Assembly: GCA_023399275.1 (NCBI GenBank)
Contig: JAEWQH010000103.1
Location: forward strand, 1-25,262
DNA from: Bacillota bacterium
GTDB taxonomy: Bacteria; Bacillota; Clostridia; Christensenellales; CAG-138
Direction of reading: 5' to 3'
Length of the DNA: 25,262 bases
Shown here: positions 6,420 to 13,839 of the stretch, piece after piece
How positions within the stretch are numbered: the stretch's first letter is position 1
Layout: the number at the start of each line of letters is the position of its first letter
Notes under the pieces: model-generated
Told to the model about the DNA's origin: nothing
The model's input: only the letters and a program-made list of their open reading frames with translations
Database searches by the model: none
Program-made: the position numbers and the translations under genes

Positions 6420-7175
6420 GTGCCGATGGTCATCGAGAGCCGCGCCAACGAGCGCGTCAAGGAAGCGCGTAAGCTGCTTTTGCGCAAGGAGCGCAAGGCC
6501 GCCGGGCTGCACATCGTCGAGGGCGAAAAGCTCGTGTGCGAGGTGATCGCCTCCGGGGCGAAGATCGGCTCTCTTTTTCTGGAGGATGGATTTGCATTTA
6601 CCCCGCCGGAGAACGCGGCAGTCTATACGGTTACGCGCGCGGTGATGGAGTCGCTCTGCGAAAGCCGTTCCCCGCAGGGCGTGGCCGCCGTAGTGGAGAC
6701 GCCCCCGCTCAACCCGCCGCCCGTCTATCCGCTTGGGCTCGTCGTCGTACTCGACGGCGTGCAGGACCCCGGCAATGTCGGCGCGATTTTACGCTCGGCG
6801 GACGCATTCGGCGCGGCAGGCCTGCTGCTCTCCCCCGACTGTGCGGATGTCTACGCGCCCAAGACGCTGCGTGCCGCCATGGGCTCAACCTACCATCTTC
6901 CCGTTTGGCAGGGCGCGCTCCTGCCGGAGCTTGCGAAGCTGCACAGCCAGGCATTCACCGCACTGTGCGGCGATCTGCGCGGCAGCGAGGCGCTGCCCGC
7001 GCTCTCCAAAAACGTGGCGCTCGTCATCGGCAGCGAAGGCAGCGGCGTCAGCGACGCAGTCGCAAACGAATGCGTGCGCTTTCGCCTGACCATGCGCGGG
7101 AAGGCGGAGTCGCTCAACGCCTCCGTCGCCGCGGGTATATTGCTGTATATCGTCTCCGGGGCGATGCCCCGCTGA
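6420..7175 (+). CDS. SpoU/TrmH-family RNA 2'-O-methyltransferase
   Basis: The 251-residue protein has an N-terminal substrate-binding domain (from about residue 6, SRANERVKEARKLLLRKERK, then LHIVEGEKLV) and a C-terminal SPOUT knot. Its three motifs are intact: LDGVQDPGNVGAILRSADAF, ALVIGSEGSGVS and LTMRGKAESLNASVAAGILL. It uses S-adenosylmethionine to methylate a ribose in rRNA or tRNA; the target is unknown. The gene starts at GTG 6420 five bases after AAGGA, or possibly at the ATG at 6426. A SpoU methylase near infC-rpmI-rplT is a common Bacillota arrangement. Confidence 0.93.
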   Translation: MPMVIESRANERVKEARKLLLRKERKAAGLHIVEGEKLVCEVIASGAKIGSLFLEDGFAFTPPENAAVYTVTRAVMESLCESRSPQGVAAVVETPPLNPPPVYPLGLVVVLDGVQDPGNVGAILRSADAFGAAGLLLSPDCADVYAPKTLRAAMGSTYHLPVWQGALLPELAKLHSQAFTALCGDLRGSEALPALSKNVALVIGSEGSGVSDAVANECVRFRLTMRGKAESLNASVAAGILLYIVSGAMPR

Positions 7176-7209
7176 CCGGAACCCAACCGCAAAAAAGGAG
7201 AAACCAACC

Positions 7210-7770
7210 ATGGAACAGCCGCTGAATCAAAACGTCCTCGTCGTCGTGGACATGCAAAACGACTTCGTCACCGGCTCGCTGGGGTCGCAGGAAGCGCAGG
7301 CGATCGTAGAGCCCGTCGTCCGGCGCATACTCGATTTCGACGGGATGATCCTCTACACGCTCGACACACATACCGAGAAATACCTCGAGACGAAGGAGGG
7401 GCAAAAACTGCCCGTCGAGCACTGCATAGCGGGCACCGACGGCTGGGCGCCGAACTCCGCTGTTTGGATGGCGCTGATGCACAAAAACGTCGCCGACGAG
7501 CAGCACATGGTCGCCAAGGACACCTTCGGCGGTGTGAGCCTGCCGATGCGCATCCATGAGATGCTCGGCGGGCGCGAACCGGAGCGGATCGACCTCGTCG
7601 GCCTGTGCACGGATATTTGCGTGATCAGCAACGCACTGCTGCTCAAGGCGTTTTACCCCGAAGCAACCATCACGGTGGATGCCGCAGCTTGCGCCGGCGC
7701 GACGCCCGAGGGACACAAGACCGCGCTCTTGGCTATGAAGACCTGCCATATCGATATCATAAACGAATAA
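7210..7770 (+). CDS. Isochorismatase/nicotinamidase-like cysteine hydrolase
   Basis: The 186-residue protein has the catalytic triad of the family: Asp in LVVVDMQNDFV, Lys in VAKDTFGG, and Cys in LVGLCTDICVISNALL (preceding a cis-peptide-like turn). A metal-site pattern, LDTHTEKYLET with a later EHC, is like that of nicotinamidases, so conversion of nicotinamide to nicotinate is plausible, but other amidase roles are possible. AAAAAAGGAG lies before the ATG. It follows the methyltransferase by 34 bases, probably in the same transcript, and is closed by the terminator at 7789-7811. Confidence 0.9.
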   Translation: MEQPLNQNVLVVVDMQNDFVTGSLGSQEAQAIVEPVVRRILDFDGMILYTLDTHTEKYLETKEGQKLPVEHCIAGTDGWAPNSAVWMALMHKNVADEQHMVAKDTFGGVSLPMRIHEMLGGREPERIDLVGLCTDICVISNALLLKAFYPEATITVDAAACAGATPEGHKTALLAMKTCHIDIINE

Positions 7771-7788
7771 CCCGCACGGCGAATTTTC

Positions 7789-7811
7789 GAGCGCAATCGC
7801 GCTCTTTTTTT
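7789..7811 (+). terminator. Intrinsic terminator after the cysteine hydrolase
   Basis: GAGCGC-AATC-GCGCTC is followed by seven T. It closes the 5830-7770 unit. Confidence 0.9.
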
Positions 7812-7843
7812 GCGTATTTTATGCAAATTACGCCCGTTTGCGC

Positions 7844-7872
7844 TTGACACGCCCTTTCCTGTCTGGTAGATT
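7844..7872 (+). promoter_or_regulatory. Promoter of perR-katG
   Basis: TTGACA (7844-7849) and TAGATT (7867-7872) are separated by 17 bases. The predicted start near 7879 falls inside the PerR-type box. Confidence 0.82.
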
Positions 7873-7876
7873 CTAT

Positions 7877-7891
7877 TTAGAATCATTCTAT
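7877..7891 (+). promoter_or_regulatory. PerR/Fur-type operator (7-1-7 inverted repeat)
   Basis: TTAGAAT-C-ATTCTAT is a 7-1-7 inverted repeat with one mismatch between arms, very close to the PerR box pattern TTATAATnATTATAA. It covers the expected transcription start of perR-katG. This points to autorepression of perR and repression of katG, relieved by peroxide. Confidence 0.8.
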
Positions 7892-7980
7892 TGTTTGTAT
7901 TCTTTCTATCCTTCGCCCCCCTCGATAGAGATACGGCAATCGGAGTGATTCCTACGATCAATCACACATCAGGATGCGCT

Positions 7981-8397
7981 ATGAAACACTTTGACGACAT
8001 GACCGCCCTCTTCGAAGAGAAGGGGATCAAGCCCTCGCTCCAGCGGCTGCTGCTATACGACTATATGCAAAGCTGCCACGACCACCCGACCGTCGAGAAG
8101 ATCTTCGCAGACTTGGCGTCGCAGGGGCACGCGCTCTCCAAAGCGACCGTGTACAACACGCTTACGCTCTTTGTGCAGAAAGGCTTGCTGCGCATGGTAC
8201 AGCTCGACCACAGCGAAGCAAGGTACGATATCCTCACCTACGATCACGGGCACTTTATCTGCGAGCGCTGCGGCACCATCTACGACGTGCCGGTTCAATT
8301 TGAGCCGCTCAACCCGCAATTTCCGGAAGCGGGCACCGTCACCCAGCGCGATATCTTCTACCGCGGCATATGCAAGCGCTGCTATGCAAAAGAGTGA
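7981..8397 (+). CDS. perR: Fur-family peroxide-sensing repressor, PerR type
   Basis: The 138-residue protein starts at MKHFDDMTALFEEKGIKPSL. A winged helix (about residues 18-85) carries SKATVYNTLTLF, and a C-terminal metal domain follows. PerR sensing ligands are in place: His in CHDHPTVEKI, Asp in ARYDILTYDHGHF together with the two His there, and Asp in GTIYDV. The structural zinc pairs are CERC and CKRC. The Asp in RYD is the residue that typifies PerR rather than Fur. The frame is open back to 7891, but that region holds the operator. The ATG at 7981 follows AGGA by seven bases. katG lies 68 bases downstream, so peroxide oxidation would release both genes. Confidence 0.9.
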   Translation: MKHFDDMTALFEEKGIKPSLQRLLLYDYMQSCHDHPTVEKIFADLASQGHALSKATVYNTLTLFVQKGLLRMVQLDHSEARYDILTYDHGHFICERCGTIYDVPVQFEPLNPQFPEAGTVTQRDIFYRGICKRCYAKE

Positions 8398-8465
8398 TCC
8401 CGCTTCGCGCTTTCGCGCAGGCGGCAACCTGTCAAAAAAAACACCAAAAGAAGGAGGCAACAAGC

Positions 8466-10661
8466 ATGGACGAAACAGTACGCTGCCCGGTTACGGGCAA
8501 GACGCGCGGCCCCGTTGCAGGCGGCGGAACCAGCAACCGCGACTGGTGGCCCAATCAACTCAACCTCGGAATTCTGCACCCGCTCTCCGAGCAGAGCAAC
8601 CCGATGGACAAGGATTTCGACTATAAGAAAGAATTCCTCTCCCTCGACCTCCAGGCAGTGAAGCAAGATCTCTACACGCTCATGACGAACTCACAGGATT
8701 GGTGGCCCGCGGACTACGGCCACTACGGCCCGCTGATGATCCGCATGGCCTGGCACAGCGCCGGCACCTACCGCATGCAGGACGGCCGCGGCGGCGCAAG
8801 CACCGGCACGCAACGTTTCGCCCCGCTCAACAGCTGGCCGGACAACGCAAACCTCGACAAAGCGCGCCGCCTTCTCTGGCCCATCAAGCAAAAATACGGC
8901 AAAAAGCTCTCCTGGGCGGATCTTTTGATCCTCGCGGGCAACTGCGCGCTCGAATCGATGGGGTGCAAGACCTTTGGCTATGCCGGCGGTCGCGAGGATG
9001 TATACGAACCCGAAAGTGACATCTACTGGGGCTCCGAGACCACCTGGCTCGGCGACAAGCGCTACAGCGGCGAGCGCGATCTGGAGAACCCGCTCGCGGC
9101 GGTGCAGATGGGCCTCATCTACGTCAATCCCGAGGGACCAAACGGAAATCCCGACCCTGTCGCCTCTGGCAAGGATGTGGAGGATACGTTTGCGCGCATG
9201 GCGATGAGCCCCGAGGAGACCGTCGCGCTCGTCGCAGGCGGCCATACCTTCGGAAAATGCCACGGAGCCGGCCCGGCAGACCTCGTCGGCCGCGAACCGG
9301 AGGCTGCGCCCCTCGAGGACATGGGCCTCGGCTGGCGTTCTGGTCATGGCACCGGCAAGGGCGGAGACGCGATCACCAGCGGCATCGAGGGCGCCTGGAA
9401 AGCGAACCCGACCACCTGGGACATGGGCTACTTCAAGACGCTTTTCCAGTATGAGTGGGAGCTCACCAAGAGCCCTGCCGGCGCGTACCAGTGGCTTGCC
9501 AAAGACGTCGCCGAGGAAGACATGGTGGTGGACGCGCACGACCCGACGAAGAAGCTGCGGCCCATGATGACCACGGCGGACCTCTCCCTGCGTTTCTACC
9601 CCGTCTTTGAGCCGATCGCGCGCAGATATGCCGAAAATCCCGCGCTGTTTGCAGATGCGTTTGCCCGCGCCTGGTTTAAGCTCACCCATCGCGACATGGG
9701 CCCGCGCGCGCGCTATCTCGGCGCGGAAGTCCCTGCGGAAGAGCTCATCTGGCAAGACGTCGTCCCCGCGGTGGACCATTCGCTCGTGGACGCGGCAGAT
9801 GTCGCCGCCCTCAAGGAGCGCCTGCTTTCCAGCGGCCTGACGCCCGCGCAGCTGATCAAAACGGCCTGGGCAAGCGCCTCTACCTTCCGCGGATCGGATA
9901 AGCGCGGCGGCGCAAACGGCGCGCGCATCCGCCTCGAGCCGCAGCGAAATTGGCCGGTCAACGAGCCCGCGCAGCTCAACGCGGCGCTGGAGACGCTCGA
10001 GGGGATCCGGTCGGCGTTCAACGCCGCGCAGACCGGCGGCAAGAAGATCTCTCTGGCGGACCTGATCGTGCTCGGCGGCGTAGCCGCGGTTGAAAAAGCC
10101 GCAAAGGACGCAGGCTACCCGGTGCAGGTCCCGTTTACGCCGGGCCGCACGGACGCCACGGCGGAGCAGACGGACGCAGCCTCGTTCTCCGTACTCGAGC
10201 CAAAGGCGGATGCGTTCCGCAACTACCAGCAAGCCAAGTTCGCCGTGCCCGCGGAGGCGATGATGGTCGACCGCGCGCAGCTGCTGACGCTCACCGCGCC
10301 GGAGATGACCGTTTTGCTCGGCGGCTTGCGCGTGCTGGGCGCAAACTTCGGCGGCATGCCGCACGGCGTGTTCACCGAGCGCCCCGGGTTGCTGACAAAC
10401 GATTTCTTCGTCAATTTGCTGGATATGCATACGCAATGGAAACCGCTTACGCCCGACGGGGACGTCTTCGAGGGCGTAGATCGCGCTAGCGGCGCACGCA
10501 AGTGGACCGCGACGCGCGTAGACCTCGTGTTCGGCTCCAACTCGCAGCTGCGCGCGCTATGCGAAGTGTATGGCGCGGCGGATGCCGGGGAGAAGTTTGT
10601 GCGCGACTTTGTCGCCGCATGGACAAAGGTCATGGAAGCGGATCGTTTCGACCTCGCATAA
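8466..10661 (+). CDS. katG: Catalase-peroxidase KatG
   Basis: The 731-residue haem enzyme destroys hydrogen peroxide by catalase and peroxidase activities. The distal site R93, W96, H97 lies in MIRMAWHSAGTYR. The proximal His is H260 in VALVAGGHTFGKCHG. The Trp-Tyr-Met cross-link residues expected from the Mycobacterium enzyme are at W96, Y219 (MGLIYVNPEG) and M245 (FARMAMSPE). The second, non-haem half of the double domain is present to the end (SNSQLRALCEVYG). AAGGAGG before the ATG at 8466 sets the start. It follows perR in one unit, so induction by peroxide is likely. No defect is visible. Confidence 0.97.
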   Translation: MDETVRCPVTGKTRGPVAGGGTSNRDWWPNQLNLGILHPLSEQSNPMDKDFDYKKEFLSLDLQAVKQDLYTLMTNSQDWWPADYGHYGPLMIRMAWHSAGTYRMQDGRGGASTGTQRFAPLNSWPDNANLDKARRLLWPIKQKYGKKLSWADLLILAGNCALESMGCKTFGYAGGREDVYEPESDIYWGSETTWLGDKRYSGERDLENPLAAVQMGLIYVNPEGPNGNPDPVASGKDVEDTFARMAMSPEETVALVAGGHTFGKCHGAGPADLVGREPEAAPLEDMGLGWRSGHGTGKGGDAITSGIEGAWKANPTTWDMGYFKTLFQYEWELTKSPAGAYQWLAKDVAEEDMVVDAHDPTKKLRPMMTTADLSLRFYPVFEPIARRYAENPALFADAFARAWFKLTHRDMGPRARYLGAEVPAEELIWQDVVPAVDHSLVDAADVAALKERLLSSGLTPAQLIKTAWASASTFRGSDKRGGANGARIRLEPQRNWPVNEPAQLNAALETLEGIRSAFNAAQTGGKKISLADLIVLGGVAAVEKAAKDAGYPVQVPFTPGRTDATAEQTDAASFSVLEPKADAFRNYQQAKFAVPAEAMMVDRAQLLTLTAPEMTVLLGGLRVLGANFGGMPHGVFTERPGLLTNDFFVNLLDMHTQWKPLTPDGDVFEGVDRASGARKWTATRVDLVFGSNSQLRALCEVYGAADAGEKFVRDFVAAWTKVMEADRFDLA

Positions 10662-10669
10662 CCTCTGCA

Positions 10670-10710
10670 GCGCGCGGAGCGGGGCGGGCAAGCCCCGCCT
10701 CTTCGCGCGC
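10670..10710 (+). repeat. Long GC-rich hairpin between katG and the DUF454 gene
   Basis: GCGCGC (10670-10675) and GCGCGC (10705-10710) enclose GAG/CTC and GGGGC/GCCCC arms around a GGGCAA loop. No T-run follows, so it may stabilise the katG message or weaken read-through rather than act as a standard terminator. Confidence 0.6.
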
Positions 10711-10736
10711 GGTATCGATCTGAAAGGATTGCCGCT

Positions 10737-11165
10737 TTGAAAGCTACCCTGAAAAAACATCTGCTCATTGCGCTGGGCAGCCTCTCGCTCGGTTTGGGCG
10801 CGGTCGGCATCGTGGTCCCCGTGCTGCCAACCACGCCGTTTCTGCTCGCCGCCCTGTATTGCTACCTGCGCAGTTCGCAGCGGCTCTACGATTGGCTGAT
10901 TCATCACCGAGTCTTTGGCACATATCTCTACAACTATGTCACCTACCGGGCCGTACCGCGGCAGACGAAGATCGCCGCGCTGATCGTGCTCTGGGCGGGG
11001 TTGATTACCTCTATGATTCTGGTTGATCTGCTCTATGTGCGGCTGATCCTGCTTATCGTCGGCATTGCGGTAAGCATCCATCTGCTGACGCTCAAAACGA
11101 TCGAGCGCTCACAGATGCAGCAGGCGCCACCCGTTGCGGCAGAAGCGCCCGCACGCGAAAAATAG
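10737..11165 (+). CDS. DUF454 (YbaN-like) inner membrane protein
   Basis: The 142-residue protein has two hydrophobic blocks: residues 8-38 with the family signature GIVVPVLPTTPFLLAALYCY, and about 80-115. A charged stretch with RLYDWLIHHRVFGTYLYNY lies between them. This is the DUF454/YbaN family, whose function is unknown. It starts at TTG 10737, eight bases after AAGGA; no ATG fits. It lies 75 bases after katG, with a GC-rich hairpin in the gap. It converges on murD and shares a two-way terminator with it. Confidence 0.85.
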   Translation: MKATLKKHLLIALGSLSLGLGAVGIVVPVLPTTPFLLAALYCYLRSSQRLYDWLIHHRVFGTYLYNYVTYRAVPRQTKIAALIVLWAGLITSMILVDLLYVRLILLIVGIAVSIHLLTLKTIERSQMQQAPPVAAEAPAREK

Positions 11166-11178
11166 CTCCTGTGTATAC

Positions 11179-11207
11179 AAAAAAGCGCCCGCTATGGGGC
11201 GTTTTTT
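11179..11207. terminator. Bidirectional terminator between the DUF454 gene and murD
   Basis: An A-run, then CGCCC-GCTATG-GGGCG, then a T-run form a stem that works on both strands. It closes the katG side (plus) and the murD side (minus). Confidence 0.9.
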
Positions 11208-11218
11208 GCTTTGATTGT

Positions 11219-12568
11219 TCAAAAAGCGTTGACAAGTTCCTTAAACACCCTGCCGCGCTGCTCAAAGTCGTCAAACATATCCCAGCTGGCGCAGGCCGGC
11301 GAAAGGAGCACGGCATCGCCCGGCTGCGCGAGCGCGCGCGCGCACGAGACCGCGTCCTCAAACGTGCCCGTCGCATGGCAGTAGCCCAGGTATCCCGTGT
11401 CCCGTGCGGTATCGAGAATCTTCTGTTTCGTCTCGCCCAGCACGACGGCGGCCTTGAGTTTGCTTCCGTAAAAGCTCTCAAACAGCGCGTGAAAATCGCT
11501 GTGTTTGTCATAGCCGCCGAGGATGAGCACCGTCGGCCGCGTCATCGCCTGAATCGCCTTGATGGTCGAGTCCGGATTGGTTCCCTTGGAGTCGTTGATA
11601 TAGCGCACACCCTCGAATTCGCGGACGAACTCGATGCGGTGTTCCACGCCCGGAAACGTCCGCAGCGTCTCACGCACCGCGTCGGCGGGGATGCCCATGC
11701 CGAGCGCAAGCAGCGCGCTGAGCATCGCGTTCTCCAGATTATGCCCGCCGGGGATCTTGATTTCATCTGCCCGGATGAGCGGATACGTGCCGGTTTCGTC
11801 GCGATAGACTACGTGCTCGCCGCGCAGAAACAGCCCGCGCTCCACCTCCTCCTTGCGCGAGAAATAAAACACGCGCGCAGGCGTCAGGCGGGCCATGCCG
11901 CGCACCGTCGCGTCGTCGTAGTTGAGCACGGCGACATCCTGCGCCGTCTGGTGGTCGAATATCTTGCTCTTGGCCGCAATGTAGTTCTCCATCGTGCCGA
12001 AGTGGTCGAGATGATCCTCCGTGATGTTGCAAACGCCCGCCGCGCGTGCGTGAAAATGCACGTTGCCCTCGAGCTGCAACCCCGCCGTCTCGGCGACCAC
12101 CACGTCGCCCTCGCGCGTCTCCAGCGCATGCTCGGTGATCGGCACTCCGATGTTGCCGAGCACAAACGTGTACCGCCCGCCGGTTCGGAAGATCTCGCCC
12201 GTCAGCGCGGTGCAGGTCGTCTTGCCGTTTGTTCCGGTGATGCAGACAAACTCCGCGCGGCTGTAGCGGTAGCCCAGCTCGATTTCGCTGATGACCTCAA
12301 TCCCATTTTCCTTCGCCGCGCGCACAAACGCCGCCGTCATCGGTATGATCGGGCTGATGACCATCAGCGATACGCCGTCAAACAGCGTCTGCGGATCCGT
12401 CCCGAGCCGCCATGTCACCTCGGCGCCTGCCAGCGCCTCTCGCAGCCCCACGATATCGTTCTTTTTGTCGTTGACGATCACATCCCAGCCCGTTTGGGCG
12501 AGCAGCTTCGCCGCGCCGACACCGCTTCTTGCCATGCCGACGACCAGCGCCTTTTTGCGTTGTTCCAT
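11219..12568 (-). CDS. murD: UDP-N-acetylmuramoyl-alanine--D-glutamate ligase MurD
   Basis: MurD adds D-Glu to UDP-MurNAc-L-Ala with ATP in the cytoplasm. The 449-residue protein has the N-terminal Rossmann start (KALVVGMARSGVGAAKLL), the ATP loop GTNGKTTCTALTGEI (from residue 112), the ETAGLQLEG segment, NITEDHLDHFGTMENYIAAK with the Lys that is carbamylated in Mur ligases, DSKGTNPDSTIKAI, LILGGYDKHSDF, and the end motif LLSPACASWDMFDDFEQRG. All expected catalytic parts are present. The ATG at 12568 is chosen because homology starts there and GGAGG lies ten bases upstream. It lies 53 bases after the MraY-like gene. murG and ftsW, which often follow, are absent. Confidence 0.96.
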   Translation of the reverse strand: MEQRKKALVVGMARSGVGAAKLLAQTGWDVIVNDKKNDIVGLREALAGAEVTWRLGTDPQTLFDGVSLMVISPIIPMTAAFVRAAKENGIEVISEIELGYRYSRAEFVCITGTNGKTTCTALTGEIFRTGGRYTFVLGNIGVPITEHALETREGDVVVAETAGLQLEGNVHFHARAAGVCNITEDHLDHFGTMENYIAAKSKIFDHQTAQDVAVLNYDDATVRGMARLTPARVFYFSRKEEVERGLFLRGEHVVYRDETGTYPLIRADEIKIPGGHNLENAMLSALLALGMGIPADAVRETLRTFPGVEHRIEFVREFEGVRYINDSKGTNPDSTIKAIQAMTRPTVLILGGYDKHSDFHALFESFYGSKLKAAVVLGETKQKILDTARDTGYLGYCHATGTFEDAVSCARALAQPGDAVLLSPACASWDMFDDFEQRGRVFKELVNAF

Positions 12569-12621
12569 GTAACCATTGCCTCCGAAAGAATCACGCCCGA
12601 CAAACCCCGCGGGCGAAGCGT

Positions 12622-13662
12622 TTATCTGAAATACGGCAGCAGGCAAAATGCGCAGATCACCGCCGTGAGCATGGTATACATCGCCGCGATCTGGGATGCC
12701 GGGTGCCCCGTCAGCTCAAAGTGCCTGTGTACCGGAACCGCGCGGAAGAGTCCTTTTCCGTTTCTGCGCAGCTTGCTCAGCGCTTGCAGCGCGACGGAAC
12801 CGATGCTCGCAAGCAGACAGAAGCTCATCAGCGGCAAAACGATCAGCGAGCGGCCGAGCACGGCCATCATCGCGACCGCACCGCCGAACGCGAGCGAGCC
12901 GGAGGACCCGGCCTGTATTCGCGCCGGGTATGTGTTGTAGCGCAAAAACCCGATGCCGGCGCCGGCAACCGCTGCGGCAAAGGACGCGCCGCCGGCGAGG
13001 TTATCGCCCTGCAACAGCTCGCCGTTTTGGTTTGCAACAGCCGCCAGCGCGGACAGGATCGCTATCATCGCAAGCGCATACATCGCGCTCACGCCGGATA
13101 CCAGCCCGTCCATCCCGTCGCTGAGGTGCGCGGCATTGATCTCGAGCATCATCAGCACGATCACCAGCGGTATATACCAACCCCCGATATCCCAATCCCT
13201 GCCCGAGATCGGCAGGCGCAGCACAGGCCCGATCAACGGCGAGCGGTATGCCCAGACTGCAACGATCACTGCGACCACCAGCTCCGCGCCCAGCAGCACC
13301 TCGGCGCGCAGGCCGATACCGTCCGGATCGCGCAGGCGGATAAAATCGTCCGCAAAGCCCAGCACGCCCAGCGCCAGCGTCGCCACAAGCGCTGGCAACG
13401 CGAACTCCATCCCCTCCAGGCCGAAGATCAGCGTTGCGGTCACGACGGCGAGCAGCACGAGTACGCCGCCCATCGTCGGCGCGGGCAGCTTCGGTTTCGG
13501 CGGGGCAGCCTGCTTCTTTCGAGTCGGCTGCGGCGGCGGCTCGGGCACGTCTTCACGCCCCGGCCGGATGAGATTGAGCCGCGCGAGCAGCGGAATCAGC
13601 AGCGGGCCCAGCACCCAGACGATCACCAGCGCCGTCAGCGCGGTCATGAGAATATACAGCAT
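12622..13662 (-). CDS. mraY: MraY-like phospho-MurNAc-pentapeptide transferase homologue with altered active site
   Basis: MraY links phospho-MurNAc-pentapeptide to undecaprenyl phosphate to make lipid I. This 346-residue, multi-helix protein keeps the family's layout: TMGG (63-66), the DD pair in GFADDFIRL (105-106), LSDGMDGL (180-187) and the C-terminal FRAVPVHRHFELTG. Three features are odd. The MGD-x-GS motif reads AGSSGS (251-256), so the third conserved Asp is Ser. The HHH motif is HRH (312-314). A Pro/Lys-rich insert lies before TMGG (about 38-62). It may be an inactive or changed enzyme. The start is uncertain: the ATG at 13662 has no good ribosome site, and GTG at 13689 is an alternative. 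murF is absent upstream. Confidence 0.85.
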   Translation of the reverse strand: MLYILMTALTALVIVWVLGPLLIPLLARLNLIRPGREDVPEPPPQPTRKKQAAPPKPKLPAPTMGGVLVLLAVVTATLIFGLEGMEFALPALVATLALGVLGFADDFIRLRDPDGIGLRAEVLLGAELVVAVIVAVWAYRSPLIGPVLRLPISGRDWDIGGWYIPLVIVLMMLEINAAHLSDGMDGLVSGVSAMYALAMIAILSALAAVANQNGELLQGDNLAGGASFAAAVAGAGIGFLRYNTYPARIQAGSSGSLAFGGAVAMMAVLGRSLIVLPLMSFCLLASIGSVALQALSKLRRNGKGLFRAVPVHRHFELTGHPASQIAAMYTMLTAVICAFCLLPYFR

Positions 13663-13668
13663 ATGGGT

Positions 13669-13698
13669 ATTATACCCCCGAAAACGCACGCGGGACAA
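13669..13698 (-). promoter_or_regulatory. Candidate promoter of mraY-murD, possibly leaderless
   Basis: On the minus strand TTGTCC (13698-13693), an 18-base spacer and a perfect TATAAT (13674-13669) lie so that transcription would begin at or next to the mraY ATG at 13662. The -10 sits inside the palindrome GGGTAT-A-ATACCC (13677-13665), which could be an operator. Confidence 0.6.
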
Positions 13699-13734
13699 TC
13701 CCCATTTGCGCCGCCTCACTTCCCGTGCGCATGC

Positions 13735-13777
13735 AAAACCCGCATCCGTCCGGCTGGTTGCGCCGCGCGGATGCGGG
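13735..13777 (-). terminator. Intrinsic terminator between murE and mraY
   Basis: On the minus strand CCCGCATCCG (13777-13768) pairs perfectly with CGGATGCGGG (13748-13739) and is followed by TTTT. The loop is about 19 bases. It closes the mraZ-to-murE unit and separates it from mraY-murD. Confidence 0.75.
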
Positions 13778-13839
13778 GACATGGATTGCGTTGGCTTTTG
13801 CGGCCGGGCGCCGGACACATCCGGGCAGCCTGCGTACGT

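Noticed and set aside
8691..10436. Minus-strand open frame of 581 residues opposite katG
   Set aside because: It is antisense to a fully recognised katG, with no recognisable protein features.
10670..10710. katG terminator
   Set aside because: The hairpin is strong, but no T-run follows, and the DUF454 gene begins soon after with its own ribosome site, so it is listed only as a hairpin.
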